A stretch of DNA of 64,000 nt from Glutamicibacter soli (GTDB lineage Bacteria > Actinomycetota > Actinomycetes > Actinomycetales > Micrococcaceae), in the NCBI RefSeq assembly GCF_003309065.1, contig NZ_POAF01000005.1, forward strand, positions 1 to 64,000. Reading direction: 5' to 3'. Each line of letters opens with the position of its first letter. Within the stretch, counting starts at the first letter, position 1. The notes beneath the pieces are model-generated. The model was not told the DNA's origin. It did no database searches and was given only the letters and a program-made list of their open reading frames with translations. Both the position numbers and the translations under genes were made by a program. Of the stretch, positions 19,833 through 28,923 are shown piece after piece.

Positions 19833-21024
19833 CGGCTTCGCCCCAGCTGCCCTGGATGTAGTAGCGCGGCACGCGCGGCGAGATGCGGGTGACCACCTCA
19901 TAGTTGATGGTGTTCGCGGCGTAGGCCCAGGTGTTGACGCTCTGGCCGCCCTCGCCGAAGATCACTGCCTCGACGCCCAGGAAGTCCGCCGGGTCCACGT
20001 CCGGGCCCAGGTCGATGACGCACTGGTCCATGGCGATGCGGCCGCGCACCGGGTAGCTCTTGCCGTTGATGGTCACCGGCGCTCCGGTAGCGATGCGCGG
20101 CAGGCCATCGGCGTAGCCGAGCGGGATCAGGCCCAGATAGGTTTCCGCGGTGGTGTGGTAGCTCAGCCCGTAGGACACGCCTTGGTTGAGGGGGACCTTC
20201 TTGACGTTGGCCACGCGGGTCACCAGCTTCATGGCAGGGCGCAGGCCGAAGGAGCCAGGAGTTTCATTCTCGAAGGGACTCAGGCCGTAGAGGCCCAGAC
20301 CGAGTCGCACCAGCTCGTGGTGCGAGTCCGGGCGGGAGAGGATGCCCGGGGTGTTGGCGATGTGGCGCACTTCCAGGTCGAAGCCCGCGGCTTCCACCAG
20401 CGCGATGGCTTCGTCGAAGACGGCCAGCTGCATGTCGGTTTCTGGGCGCTCTGGTTCATCGGCCACGGCCAGGTGGGAGAAGATGCCGACCACGCGCAGC
20501 AGTCCGGCTTCCTGGTATTCGCTGGCACGCTGCAGCAGGCCCGGGAGGTCTGCCATGGTGGAGCCGTTGCGGCCGAGCCCGGTGTCCACCTTCAAGTGGA
20601 TGCGTGCGGGGGCCTGAAGTCGTTGGGCGGACGCGGCGATGGCGTCCAGATCCCAGCCTGAGACTCCGAGGTCGATGCCGGCCGCGATGGCGTCGTCGAA
20701 GGGTGTGTCGTGGGTGTGGAGCCAAGCGAGCATCGGTGCTTCAATCCCGGCTTTCCGCAGTGCTAAAGCTTCGGTGACGTGAGCGCAGCCAACCCAGCCG
20801 GCGCCGGCTTCCAGCGCCGCGGTAGCCACCTGCAGTGCGCCATGCCCATAACCGTCCGCCTTGACTACGGCCATGACCGCGGCCGGGGCGACGAGGTCGA
20901 CTACCTGCTTGACGTTGTTGCGGATTGCGGAGAGGTCAATGACTGCCCGGCGTTCCCACGGGGAGAAAGCAGGAGTCGCCAGTCCGGCAGAATTGTTGCT
21001 TTGCTCAAGTGCTTCAGAGTTCAC
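19825..21024 (-). CDS. alr: Alanine racemase
   Basis: Converts L- to D-alanine for peptidoglycan. 399 residues of PLP fold-type III. The PLP lysine is Lys55 in VVKADGYGHG, and the second catalytic residue is the tyrosine of the GVSYGLSY stretch. GLGRNGS and GYADGLPR are further family signatures. It is the first gene of the alr-tsaE-tsaB-rimI-tsaD unit, starting at ATG 21024. The overlap with tsaE supports one transcript linking wall-precursor supply with tRNA modification. Confidence 0.96.
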   Translation of the reverse strand: MNSEALEQSNNSAGLATPAFSPWERRAVIDLSAIRNNVKQVVDLVAPAAVMAVVKADGYGHGALQVATAALEAGAGWVGCAHVTEALALRKAGIEAPMLAWLHTHDTPFDDAIAAGIDLGVSGWDLDAIAASAQRLQAPARIHLKVDTGLGRNGSTMADLPGLLQRASEYQEAGLLRVVGIFSHLAVADEPERPETDMQLAVFDEAIALVEAAGFDLEVRHIANTPGILSRPDSHHELVRLGLGLYGLSPFENETPGSFGLRPAMKLVTRVANVKKVPLNQGVSYGLSYHTTAETYLGLIPLGYADGLPRIATGAPVTINGKSYPVRGRIAMDQCVIDLGPDVDPADFLGVEAVIFGEGGQSVNTWAYAANTINYEVVTRISPRVPRYYIQGSWGEAGE

Positions 21025-21108
21025 CCTTCCATCTTCCCACTTTTCGGCATTTCATGCCGTCACCTCCCCTGCGCGCTCCGCCACAGCAGCCTGTGGCGTT
21101 AAATTCGT

Positions 21109-21148
21109 GGGGCGGGCCGGTTGACCCGGAGGTCTGGCGGCCCGCCCC
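21109..21148 (-). terminator. Hairpin downstream of mscL
   Basis: GGGGCGGGCCG pairs with CGGCCCGCCCC (11 bases) across an 18-base loop, 33 bases beyond the mscL stop and before alr. No clear T run. Confidence 0.5.
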
Positions 21149-21181
21149 TGAAAGCGAGTGATGATGATAAAGCTGGGGTTG

Positions 21182-21580
21182 TTAGCGCAGAGATTTGATC
21201 TCGTCGCGGATCTGCTCCAGCAGGGCCAGCTGCGGATCCGGCTCGGCTTCTTCCTCTTCTTCGGTGATGCCGCGGCGGCGGTTGAGCATCTCGGTGGCCT
21301 TGTTCATTGGCATGACCAGCGCGAAGTAGACTGCGGCGGCGATCAGCAGGAAATTCACCAAGGCGGTAATGAATACACCGAGCTTGATTTCGACACCATT
21401 AATGGTGAAGAGCAGGAAGGCGTCGAAGTTCGGGGAGCCGACCAGAGCTGCGATCAACGGCATCAGCACGTTGTCGACCAGCGCGGTCACTACGGCGCCG
21501 AATGCGGCACCGATCACCACGGCAACGGCCAGATCGACAACGTTGCCCTTCATAATAAAATCGCGGAAACCCTTAAGCAT
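21182..21580 (-). CDS. mscL: Large-conductance mechanosensitive channel MscL
   Basis: 132 residues. A pentameric channel that opens under membrane tension to release solutes after osmotic downshift. It begins MLKGFRDFIMKGNVVDLAVAVVIGAAFGAVV, here split between the cytoplasmic N-terminal helix and pore helix M1. A periplasmic loop and M2 follow, then the conserved charged C-terminal bundle (ALLEQIRDEIKSL). An acidic EEEEEAEPD linker precedes that bundle. Confidence 0.95.
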   Translation of the reverse strand: MLKGFRDFIMKGNVVDLAVAVVIGAAFGAVVTALVDNVLMPLIAALVGSPNFDAFLLFTINGVEIKLGVFITALVNFLLIAAAVYFALVMPMNKATEMLNRRRGITEEEEEAEPDPQLALLEQIRDEIKSLR

Positions 21581-21675
21581 GGTTCGAGCTTACACAGCAA
21601 TTTCCCAGTACAACAGGATTTCGGACACCCGAATTCGACCTGTTCGACAAAATCACACGTACTATTAAGGGTTGA

Positions 21676-22668
21676 TTAGATCTTTCGCAACAGCATTCGG
21701 CGTACCGAATGGTCGGCCGCCTTGCGCAGCACCAGCTGGGCTCGGCCCCGGGTGGGCAGCACATTTTCCTTGAGGTTCGGAGCATTGATCCGGGACCAGA
21801 TGTCATGGGCGGTGGCGCGCGCTTCTTCATCGGTCAGCTTCGCGTACCGGTGGAAGTAGGATGCCGGATCCGAGAAGGCGCCTGAGCGCAGCTTCATGAA
21901 GCGGCGGATGTACCATTCCTCGATGTACTGGGTCTTGGCATCCACGTAGACACTGAAGTCGAAGAAGTCGCTCAGCGCCAAACCCACAGTTCCATCGGAA
22001 CGGGTCCGCGCCGGCTGGAGCACGTTCAGGCCTTCCACAATCAACACCTGCGGCGAGCGCACGTACTGGCGCTGGCCGGGAATGATGTCATAGGTCAGAT
22101 GCGAGTACACCGGTGCGCTGACTTCCGGGACCCCGGACTTCACCGCGGAGACGAAACGCAGCAGTGCGCGGCGGTCGTAGGATTCCGGGAAGCCCTTGCG
22201 CTGCATGATGCCGCGGCGCTCAAGCTCCGCGTTGGAATACAGGAAACCGTCGGTGGTGATCAACTGGACGTCAGGGGTCTCGGGCCAGCGGCGCAGCATC
22301 TCGCGCAGCACGCGCGCGGTGGTCGACTTTCCTACCGCCACGGAACCGGCCACTCCGATCACGAACGGGGTCTGGCGGGTTTGTTCCCCCAAGAAGGTCG
22401 TGGTGGCCCGATGGGTTGCACCAGCCCCTTCTACATATAAGGACAGCAGGCGACTGAGTGGAAGGTATACGTCACGCACTTCCTGCAGGTCCAGGGTGTC
22501 GCCCAGGCCGCGCAGGCGCTCGATGTCGTCCTGGTTCAGCGGCTGTTCCATCTGGTTGGAAAGCCGCGCCCAAGTTTCGCGTTCGAGGTCTACGAAAGGC
22601 GTAACTGTTGATTCGAGTGTGTCGTGTGGTTCCACGAGGACAAATTCTGCCAACAAGTAGTGCCACAA
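21676..22668 (-). CDS. coaA: Pantothenate kinase, type I
   Basis: Phosphorylates pantothenate with ATP, the first step of coenzyme A synthesis. The P-loop GSVAVGKST lies at 108-116, followed by ITTDGFLY and the HLTYDIIPG region typical of bacterial PanK-I. 330 residues from a TTG at 22668 that has GGAG 9 bases upstream. A GTG at 22635 would shorten it by 11 residues and is an equally possible start. It is divergent from glmS across about 135 bases, and no other CoA gene is adjacent. Confidence 0.93.
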   Translation of the reverse strand: MWHYLLAEFVLVEPHDTLESTVTPFVDLERETWARLSNQMEQPLNQDDIERLRGLGDTLDLQEVRDVYLPLSRLLSLYVEGAGATHRATTTFLGEQTRQTPFVIGVAGSVAVGKSTTARVLREMLRRWPETPDVQLITTDGFLYSNAELERRGIMQRKGFPESYDRRALLRFVSAVKSGVPEVSAPVYSHLTYDIIPGQRQYVRSPQVLIVEGLNVLQPARTRSDGTVGLALSDFFDFSVYVDAKTQYIEEWYIRRFMKLRSGAFSDPASYFHRYAKLTDEEARATAHDIWSRINAPNLKENVLPTRGRAQLVLRKAADHSVRRMLLRKI

Positions 22669-22791
22669 CCCAAATAACTCCGATTTAACACTCAGTCTTG
22701 CTTGGCCAAAACAACGCGCGCAGGTGACCTATCGCACAGTGTTTTTTGAGTGCTCTGCCACGATTAGTTCCATCGTTTGGCCGTGAGCCGG

Positions 22792-22797
22792 TAGTCT
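22792..22797 (+). promoter_or_regulatory. Candidate -10 box of glmS (leaderless)
   Basis: TAGTCT ends 7 bases before the glmS ATG. No Shine-Dalgarno sequence is present in the sequence between. Confidence 0.35.
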
Positions 22798-22804
22798 TTT
22801 TTCC

Positions 22805-24676
22805 ATGTGCGGAATTGTAGGATATGCAGGAACCTCAAGCGCGAACGCCGACCACGGCGCCCTTGACGTTCTGATTGAAGGCTTGCGCCGATTGGAATAC
22901 CGAGGTTACGACTCGGCCGGTGTGGCAGTCGTGGCTGACGGCGCTATTCATTCCAGGAAGAAAGCCGGCAAGCTGGTCAACCTGGAGAACGAAATTGCCC
23001 AGGCACCACTACCGGAGTCTGTGACCGGCATCGGCCACACCCGTTGGGCCACCCACGGCGGTCCGAGCGACGGAAACGCCCACCCACACCTCGCCGACGG
23101 CGGCAAGCTGGCAATGATCCACAACGGCATCATTGAGAACTTCGCCGGCATCAAGGCCGAGCTCCTCGCCGACGGCGTCGAGTTCCTTTCCGAGACCGAT
23201 ACCGAAGTTGCAGCAGCCCTGCTGGGCAAGATGTACTCCAACGGCGCCGACGGCGATTTGACCAAGGCCATGCAGCTTGCAGTACAGCGCCTCGAAGGCG
23301 CCTTCACCCTGCTGGCAGTCCACCAGGACCACCCGGGTGTTGTCGTGGCGGCACGCCGCAACTCCCCGCTGGTGCTGGGCCTGGGCGACGGCGAGAACTT
23401 CCTGGGATCCGACGTTTCCGGCTTCATCGACTTCACCCGTCGTGCGGTGGAACTGGGCCAGGACCAGATCGTGACCATCACCCCGGAGAGCCACTCCATC
23501 ACCGACTTCGACGGCAATCCCGCCGAAGGCAAGGAATTCACCGTCGACTGGGACGCAGCCAGCGCAGAGAAGGGCGGATTCCCATCCTTCATGGAGAAGG
23601 AAATCTTCGACCAGCCTGCCGCCGTGGCAGACACCCTGCTGGGCCGCTCCGACGCCGAGGGCCGCCTGACCCTGGACGAGCTGCGCATCGACGCCGAAGA
23701 CCTGACCAAGATCAACAAGATCGTGGTGCTTGCCTGCGGTACCAGCGCCTACGCCGGCCAGGTCGCCAAGTACGCCATCGAGTCCTGGTGCCGCATCCCG
23801 GTGGAGGTGGAGCTCTCCCACGAGTTCCGCTACCGCGAGCCGATCGTGGACAAGAAGACCCTGATCGTTTCGATCTCCCAGTCGGGCGAAACCATGGACA
23901 CCCTGATGGCGGTGCGCTACGCCAAGGAGCAGGGCGCCAAGACCATGTCCATCTGCAACACCAACGGATCCACCATCCCGCGTGAATCCGATGCGGTGCT
24001 GTACACCCACGCAGGTCCCGAGATAGCGGTGGCTTCCACCAAGGCGTTCCTGGCTCAGATCACCGCCACCTACCTGCTGGGCCTGTACCTGGCGCAGCTG
24101 CGCGGCAACTTGTTCTCCGGCCAGATCAAGGACATCCTGGCAGACCTGGGCAAGATCCCGGCCAAGATCCAGGACATCCTGGACCGCAGCGGCGAGATCA
24201 AGGAACTGGCCCGCTCCATGGCCGATGCGTCCTCCGTGCTGTTCTTGGGCCGCCACGTCGGCTACCCGGTCGCCATGGAAGGCGCGCTGAAGCTCAAGGA
24301 GATCGCGTACATCCATGCCGAGGGCTTCGCCGCCGGCGAGCTGAAGCACGGCCCGATCGCCCTGATCGACGACGGCCAGCCGGTCTTCGTGGTGGTTCCA
24401 TCCCCACGCGGCCGCGACTCGCTGCACTCCAAGGTTGTTTCCAACATCCAGGAAGTCCGCGCCCGAGGCGCCAAGACCCTGGTCATCGCGGAAGACGGCG
24501 ACAACGCGGTCAAGGACTTCTCCGAGTTCGTGTTCTATGTTCCGGAGACCCCGACCCTGCTGATGCCGCTGCTGGCCACCGTGCCGCTGCAGATCTTCGC
24601 CTGTGAGCTGGCTACTGCCAAGGGCTTCGACGTCGACCAGCCACGCAACCTGGCCAAGTCGGTGACCGTGGAGTAA
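22805..24676 (+). CDS. glmS: Glutamine-fructose-6-phosphate aminotransferase GlmS
   Basis: Makes glucosamine-6-phosphate, the entry point to UDP-GlcNAc, peptidoglycan and, in actinobacteria, mycothiol. 623 residues. The N-terminal Ntn glutaminase has nucleophile Cys2 in CGIVGYAG, with GHTRWATHG and NGIIEN. Two SIS isomerase domains follow, with ACGTSAYAG, SISQSGET and the C-terminal QPRNLAKSVTVE. A -10-like TAGTCT just before the ATG and the lack of a ribosome site suggest a leaderless mRNA. There is no glmS ribozyme-like leader (only about 135 bases separate it from coaA). Confidence 0.97.
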   Translation: MCGIVGYAGTSSANADHGALDVLIEGLRRLEYRGYDSAGVAVVADGAIHSRKKAGKLVNLENEIAQAPLPESVTGIGHTRWATHGGPSDGNAHPHLADGGKLAMIHNGIIENFAGIKAELLADGVEFLSETDTEVAAALLGKMYSNGADGDLTKAMQLAVQRLEGAFTLLAVHQDHPGVVVAARRNSPLVLGLGDGENFLGSDVSGFIDFTRRAVELGQDQIVTITPESHSITDFDGNPAEGKEFTVDWDAASAEKGGFPSFMEKEIFDQPAAVADTLLGRSDAEGRLTLDELRIDAEDLTKINKIVVLACGTSAYAGQVAKYAIESWCRIPVEVELSHEFRYREPIVDKKTLIVSISQSGETMDTLMAVRYAKEQGAKTMSICNTNGSTIPRESDAVLYTHAGPEIAVASTKAFLAQITATYLLGLYLAQLRGNLFSGQIKDILADLGKIPAKIQDILDRSGEIKELARSMADASSVLFLGRHVGYPVAMEGALKLKEIAYIHAEGFAAGELKHGPIALIDDGQPVFVVVPSPRGRDSLHSKVVSNIQEVRARGAKTLVIAEDGDNAVKDFSEFVFYVPETPTLLMPLLATVPLQIFACELATAKGFDVDQPRNLAKSVTVE

Positions 24677-24699
24677 TCCACCGGTTTCCATGCCACTAG

Positions 24700-24738
24700 C
24701 TGCGGGTGCCTCATGATGGGAGGGCACCCGCAGTTTTT
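24700..24738 (+). terminator. Rho-independent terminator of glmS
   Basis: CTGCGGGTGCC pairs perfectly with GGCACCCGCAG over a 12-base loop, followed by TTTTT, 23 bases after the glmS stop. Confidence 0.85.
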
Positions 24739-24781
24739 ACTCTCGGATCAGTGAGAACTATTCTGAAAGCACTACTGCGTT

Positions 24782-26650
24782 CTATTCCCCAGGTCGGGGC
24801 CAAATCTCACAGATACGCGATATGAGCAACTCGGAGCGTTCCCAAATGTCGGTCTCACTCCATCCTGATGGATGGCTAGTGAGAATCTCCTTGTTGAGGA
24901 TCAAAAGGCTGTAGGAATCTAGAAGCTTTCGTTTTCCAGCTCCGGGTGCACCACCTTCGACAAGGCCCTCGGCATCGATATCGAGCCAGGGTCGGTTGGA
25001 AAGCGATCCGTTGAGCGACTTAGTCACCAGCGTCAGGTTGCCGATCGAATTTACGTACATGTCACGATTCTGGGATCTCTCCGCGTCCAACTTCGGCTCC
25101 GGATCCCAATGGGATCGCCAGCCTTGGGGCATGATATGTTCAATTTCCAATTTTTCCGGCAAAGTAACAGCCTCATATTTGGAGTTCTTAAGGCGCAAGT
25201 CCTGCTCGATCGCGCTAAAAATAACACGCAGACGGTCTTGCCGGATGAATCCATACACCCTTCGCCCCGGTAGATCACGTTTCATCTCGGAGGCTGACGG
25301 CCATCTGCGGGTTTCAGCAACCTGACTTGCCAAGAATTCGGCCAACTTCGCGCCAACCTCGTGTTTTTCGCATGATTCGAGCATCTTCAACATGACAATA
25401 GCGAATTTGTTCATGTCCTTGGAAGTTAGACGCAATAGCATTCTCCGGATTGCCCAGCTTTCCAACGCTTCGAGTCCAATGCGCCGTTGGTCTGCTGGAA
25501 TGCCGTGATTCGCCGAAAGTAGCCAAAGGAAAACTGGGGTGGTTGCAGCCATGTCGAGGTTTACTATGACCCTAGAGTAGAAACGACCTTCCGGCGTGTC
25601 CTTTTCCAAAATAGAGAATTTCTCGAAAGTTTCAGCATCTTTTCGAAGCTCATTGAGGAACTGTTCAGCGTCGCTTGGCGTCTTCATATAGGGGTCTGCG
25701 TATTCGGTGAATGCTCGGAAGACCTGATCTGCCTTGAATTCATCCTGCTGTCTCATGGTCAACCAATAATGAAGAAAAATATCAATCTTTGAGCGCGTCA
25801 GTCGTCCTTGTCGAGTCTCGGCGCGCCACAGGTCTCCATCGAACTCCGCCCAAATGTCATCTGCCCATCGGATTACGTCAGCCTTTATCTGTTCTCCCCT
25901 GCGGAAAATCCAATTTTTTATCAAATCGGCTTTAAGCAAGGCCGTGCCCCGATCGTTGAGAGTCTCAAAGATTAGCTGTGAGTCGTCATGACCTGTCAAG
26001 TCAATAGCCACCAAGATCAACCTGTCTTGGAGAGTTGAGCTCAGTGCCTCAACTCGCAAGCTCTCCTCGCCCGGAGGAGTTTCCCCATCCTCATCGGGAT
26101 TTCCCGAGATCCAGCGTTCCGCCTCAGTAAGGAAGAACCGGTGTGCATTAACAATTCGATGCTCAAAAGATCGTCCCTCAACTGGATCCATGGCAATCTC
26201 AAATGCTCTGCGGTCTGCCTGAGATGGCCATAGCTTGAAGCGTTCTCTTTTCCCCTTAAATCGGGGCGAACCGTTGACTATAAGTTCTTCTAGAGACTCC
26301 GCTAGATCCGAATGCTCACGACGCTGAACGACTTCGTGCACAGCGTCAAGAAGGATTTGAATGGTGGTCATCCGCTGCTGGCCATCAATGACATCGTGCC
26401 TGGTTACATCTCCAGCTACGGGTTTCTTTGATTCGTAAACAACCGCTCCCATGAAGTGCTGGACCTCGGGTTCCGCATCTTCATCTTTCAGTTTTGACTC
26501 TACATAGAATTCCGCAACACGCTTGACGTCATCCCACAGCGGTGCCCACTGATCCTCTTCATTCCATACATATGGTCGTTGAAATGCTGGAATCTCATAG
26601 TGCTCTTTACCTTCAAAGAGCTCGCGAGGGCTCCGAGTATGCGTTTCCAT
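24782..26650 (-). CDS. DUF262 and DUF1524 (HNH) protein, GmrSD-like restriction enzyme
   Basis: A 622-residue protein with both halves of a GmrSD-type modification-dependent endonuclease in one chain. The N-terminal DUF262 (ParB/sulfiredoxin-like NTPase) domain has IPAFQRPYVW, then the hallmark IDGQQRMTT at 88-96 and FETLNDRGTALLKADLIKNW. The C-terminal DUF1524 nuclease has LEIEHIMPQGW (HNH-like, His505) and NSIGNLTLV. The family cleaves phage DNA with modified bases or senses phosphorothioates (SspE). The ATG at 26650 has GGAGA upstream. GC is clearly lower than in the flanking glmS and acpS, so recent acquisition is likely. No partner methylase, Ssp or BREX gene is beside it. Confidence 0.85.
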   Translation of the reverse strand: METHTRSPRELFEGKEHYEIPAFQRPYVWNEEDQWAPLWDDVKRVAEFYVESKLKDEDAEPEVQHFMGAVVYESKKPVAGDVTRHDVIDGQQRMTTIQILLDAVHEVVQRREHSDLAESLEELIVNGSPRFKGKRERFKLWPSQADRRAFEIAMDPVEGRSFEHRIVNAHRFFLTEAERWISGNPDEDGETPPGEESLRVEALSSTLQDRLILVAIDLTGHDDSQLIFETLNDRGTALLKADLIKNWIFRRGEQIKADVIRWADDIWAEFDGDLWRAETRQGRLTRSKIDIFLHYWLTMRQQDEFKADQVFRAFTEYADPYMKTPSDAEQFLNELRKDAETFEKFSILEKDTPEGRFYSRVIVNLDMAATTPVFLWLLSANHGIPADQRRIGLEALESWAIRRMLLRLTSKDMNKFAIVMLKMLESCEKHEVGAKLAEFLASQVAETRRWPSASEMKRDLPGRRVYGFIRQDRLRVIFSAIEQDLRLKNSKYEAVTLPEKLEIEHIMPQGWRSHWDPEPKLDAERSQNRDMYVNSIGNLTLVTKSLNGSLSNRPWLDIDAEGLVEGGAPGAGKRKLLDSYSLLILNKEILTSHPSGWSETDIWERSELLISRICEIWPRPGE

Positions 26651-26961
26651 ATTCTTCTCTCTCCGGTCCAAACAATGAACTTGACCAATCCGCCTGCAAT
26701 GCCGCGACATTTCACGCGCAAGTACTCATTTAGGATATTGGCTTGCTCGGCACCAACTGCACAAATGCGTTCGCCGAAGTGAAACCTGAACGAGCATAGA
26801 ACGGAAATTTTGTAACTAGTTACAGAAGCACTGTTTCAAGTAAGTTGAATGAATCGGTTTCATGGGCGTGGTGTGGTGTCTAGGACCGCTCACGCTTTTG
26901 AAGCGAGTGTACCCACAGTATTTTTATTGTCCCGCCTTCGCGACTAGATAAACTGGAAGGC
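26651..26961. other. 311-base intergenic region with a 14-base palindrome
   Basis: Divergent region between the DUF262/DUF1524 gene and acpS. It holds the palindrome TGTAACTAGTTACA at 26811-26824 and a TAAACT box at 26949-26954 close to the acpS start. No gene is seen. Confidence 0.5.
26811..26824. promoter_or_regulatory. Perfect palindrome, possible operator
   Basis: TGTAACTAGTTACA is fully self-complementary, flanked by TTT and GAA that extend the symmetry imperfectly. The shape fits a dimeric repressor site of the TetR/GntR kind, located between two divergent genes. No cognate regulator gene is adjacent. Confidence 0.35.
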
Positions 26962-27315
26962 ATGATTGCAGGAATTGGTGTAGACATTGTCGATGTGCCG
27001 CGCTTCGGACGGCAGCTGGAAAAGACACCACGACTGCACGACCGGCTGTTCACCGAAGTTGAGCGCGGCCTCCCCCTGCGTTCGCTGGCCGCACGCTTCG
27101 CGGCCAAGGAGGCCATCGCCAAGGCCCTCGGGGCTCCAGCGGGAATGAACTGGCAGGACTGCAGCATCCTCAAGGACGAAGCCGGCGATCCGCAGATCCA
27201 CGTCACCGGCACCGTGGCGGAAGCCAGCAGGCAACGGGGCATCACCTCATGGCATCTGACCATGTCCCACGACGGAGACATGGCCATTGCCATGGTTGTC
27301 GCCGAACGCGCATAA
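26962..27315 (+). CDS. acpS: Holo-[acyl-carrier-protein] synthase AcpS
   Basis: Transfers 4'-phosphopantetheine from CoA to ACP. A 117-residue single domain with the two family motifs: [12 protein letters not shown] (metal ligand Asp8) and [12 protein letters not shown] (Glu50), and the C-terminal [14 protein letters not shown]. The ATG at 26962 has GGAAGG directly upstream. It is followed 66 bases later by nnr, and acpS-nnr pairing is common in bacteria. Confidence 0.95.
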   Translation: MIAGIGVDIVDVPRFGRQLEKTPRLHDRLFTEVERGLPLRSLAARFAAKEAIAKALGAPAGMNWQDCSILKDEAGDPQIHVTGTVAEASRQRGITSWHLTMSHDGDMAIAMVVAERA

Positions 27316-27381
27316 CCCGCTTTACGACACGAAGGCGAATAAAACCAGCGTTGCAGGTAAAGGATGAGTATTGTTTGACTT

Positions 27382-28908
27382 ATGATCCCCGTCTACAGTC
27401 TTGCCCAGGTTCGTTCGGTAGAAGCGCAGGAGATTTCACGTCGGTCTGACACCGCCTTGATGAAACAGGCAGCGAGCGCGCTGGCGGCCGAAGCCGTGGA
27501 CATGCTCGGCGAGCAGCCGGTCGCTCCTGGCACCCTGGTGGTCGGCCTGATTGGCCCGGGCAACAACGGCGGAGACGGACTCTATGCCCTGTCCCAGCTG
27601 GAAGACCAAGGTTATGCAACTGCCGCGCTGCAGTGCGCCTCGTCGGTGCATTCCGAAGCATTGTCCGTCTACGAATCGGCTGGCGGACGGATCCAGCCGC
27701 TTTCCAAGGGCACCGAGACCCTCAGCAAGGCAACCCTGATCATCGACGCGCTGTACGGACTTGGCTACCGTTCCGGGGCGGAACTGCCTCTGATTCCACG
27801 GAATTCACGTGTGCTGGCCTGCGATCTGCCTTCCGGCCTGGACCCTGAAACCGGCGTCGCGGATGACAAGGTGCTGCTGGCCGAACGGACCGTCACTTTC
27901 GGTGCGATGAAGTCGGGCCTGCTGACCGGCGACGGGCCGCTGGCCACAGGGGACATTACCGTGGTTCCGCTGGATTTCGATTTCACCGGCCAAGCGCCCC
28001 AGACGAACCTCGTCGACAAGCAAGCGGCCTTAGAGCTGCTTGACGCCCACCGCTCTTGGCGTGATGCCGGGCGCCACAAGTACCAGCGGGGCGTGCTCGG
28101 CCTGATCGCAGGCTCGTCGCTGTATCCGGGAGCCGCGCAGCTGACCGCCCGGGCAGCGGTGAATTGCGGCATCGGTCTGCTGCGCACCCATGTGCCCGAA
28201 GACGTCGCGGCCCTGCTGGCCGTGGCAGTTCCCGAAACCGTTCCGCTGGACGATGACCAGATCCGGGAAGCGCTCTCCTCGGCCCGCCGGTACGTGCACG
28301 GGCGCGGTGCCAAGATCTCGGCTTGGGCCATCGGGCCCGGCCTGGACAGCCGCACTCCCCCGACCGGCGCGATCGCCGAGGTCTTCGCCAGCCGCCAGCC
28401 AGCCGTCATCGACGCTTCGGGTCTGGAGCTCGTGCCCGCTGGCCCCAGCGAACAGCCACGTGTGCTGACTCCGCACGCCAAGGAACTGCGGATGCTGCTG
28501 CGCCGGGCCGGCGTGACCGTCACCATCGAGGAGATCGCGGCGGCTCCAATCCGCTGGACTCGCTGGGCGGCGCTGGCCTACAACGCAGTTGTCCTGCTCA
28601 AGGGGCCGACCAACTACATCGTGGCTCCGGACGGCAGCAGCTTGGTGGTCAGCCATACCGCCCCGCAGCTCGCCACAGCTGGCAGCGGCGACGTGCTGAC
28701 CGGCATCCTGGGCTACTTGCTCTCGGACAGCTCGCTGACCGGCGTGAACGGCGTGCAGACCGTCTCCAACCGCCGCATGATGGAACTGGCCGCGTGCGCT
28801 GCCGTCATCCACGGAGAGGCCGGCCGGGCCGCGGCTGCCTGTGGAACCGTCAACGCGTCGCGCCTCATCGAGCTGCTGCCCGGAGTCATGAAGCGTTTCG
28901 GGTTCTAG
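27382..28908 (+). CDS. nnr: Bifunctional NAD(P)H-hydrate repair enzyme (epimerase + ADP-dependent dehydratase)
   Basis: Repairs hydrated NADH and NADPH. 508 residues. The N-terminal YjeF_N epimerase domain (1 to about 215) has GPGNNGGDG at 58-66 and CDLPSGLDPETG. The C-terminal ribokinase-like dehydratase domain (about 230-508) has KYQRGVLGLIAGS, HAKELRMLL and TAGSGDVLTGILG. It shares the plus strand with acpS but converges on the glycosyltransferase gene with only 15 bases between stops, so there is no room for a separate terminator. Confidence 0.94.
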   Translation: MIPVYSLAQVRSVEAQEISRRSDTALMKQAASALAAEAVDMLGEQPVAPGTLVVGLIGPGNNGGDGLYALSQLEDQGYATAALQCASSVHSEALSVYESAGGRIQPLSKGTETLSKATLIIDALYGLGYRSGAELPLIPRNSRVLACDLPSGLDPETGVADDKVLLAERTVTFGAMKSGLLTGDGPLATGDITVVPLDFDFTGQAPQTNLVDKQAALELLDAHRSWRDAGRHKYQRGVLGLIAGSSLYPGAAQLTARAAVNCGIGLLRTHVPEDVAALLAVAVPETVPLDDDQIREALSSARRYVHGRGAKISAWAIGPGLDSRTPPTGAIAEVFASRQPAVIDASGLELVPAGPSEQPRVLTPHAKELRMLLRRAGVTVTIEEIAAAPIRWTRWAALAYNAVVLLKGPTNYIVAPDGSSLVVSHTAPQLATAGSGDVLTGILGYLLSDSSLTGVNGVQTVSNRRMMELAACAAVIHGEAGRAAAACGTVNASRLIELLPGVMKRFGF

Positions 28909-28923
28909 CTTCCCGATGTCCTG

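Noticed and set aside
22669-22804. glmS ribozyme or other leader riboswitch
   Set aside because: The spacer is too short for a glmS ribozyme and the likely start of transcription is at the ATG.
24700-26961. Complete BREX, Ssp or type I restriction system around the DUF262 gene
   Set aside because: Flanks are glmS and acpS; no methylase, specificity, PglZ, helicase or Ssp gene is in the window.
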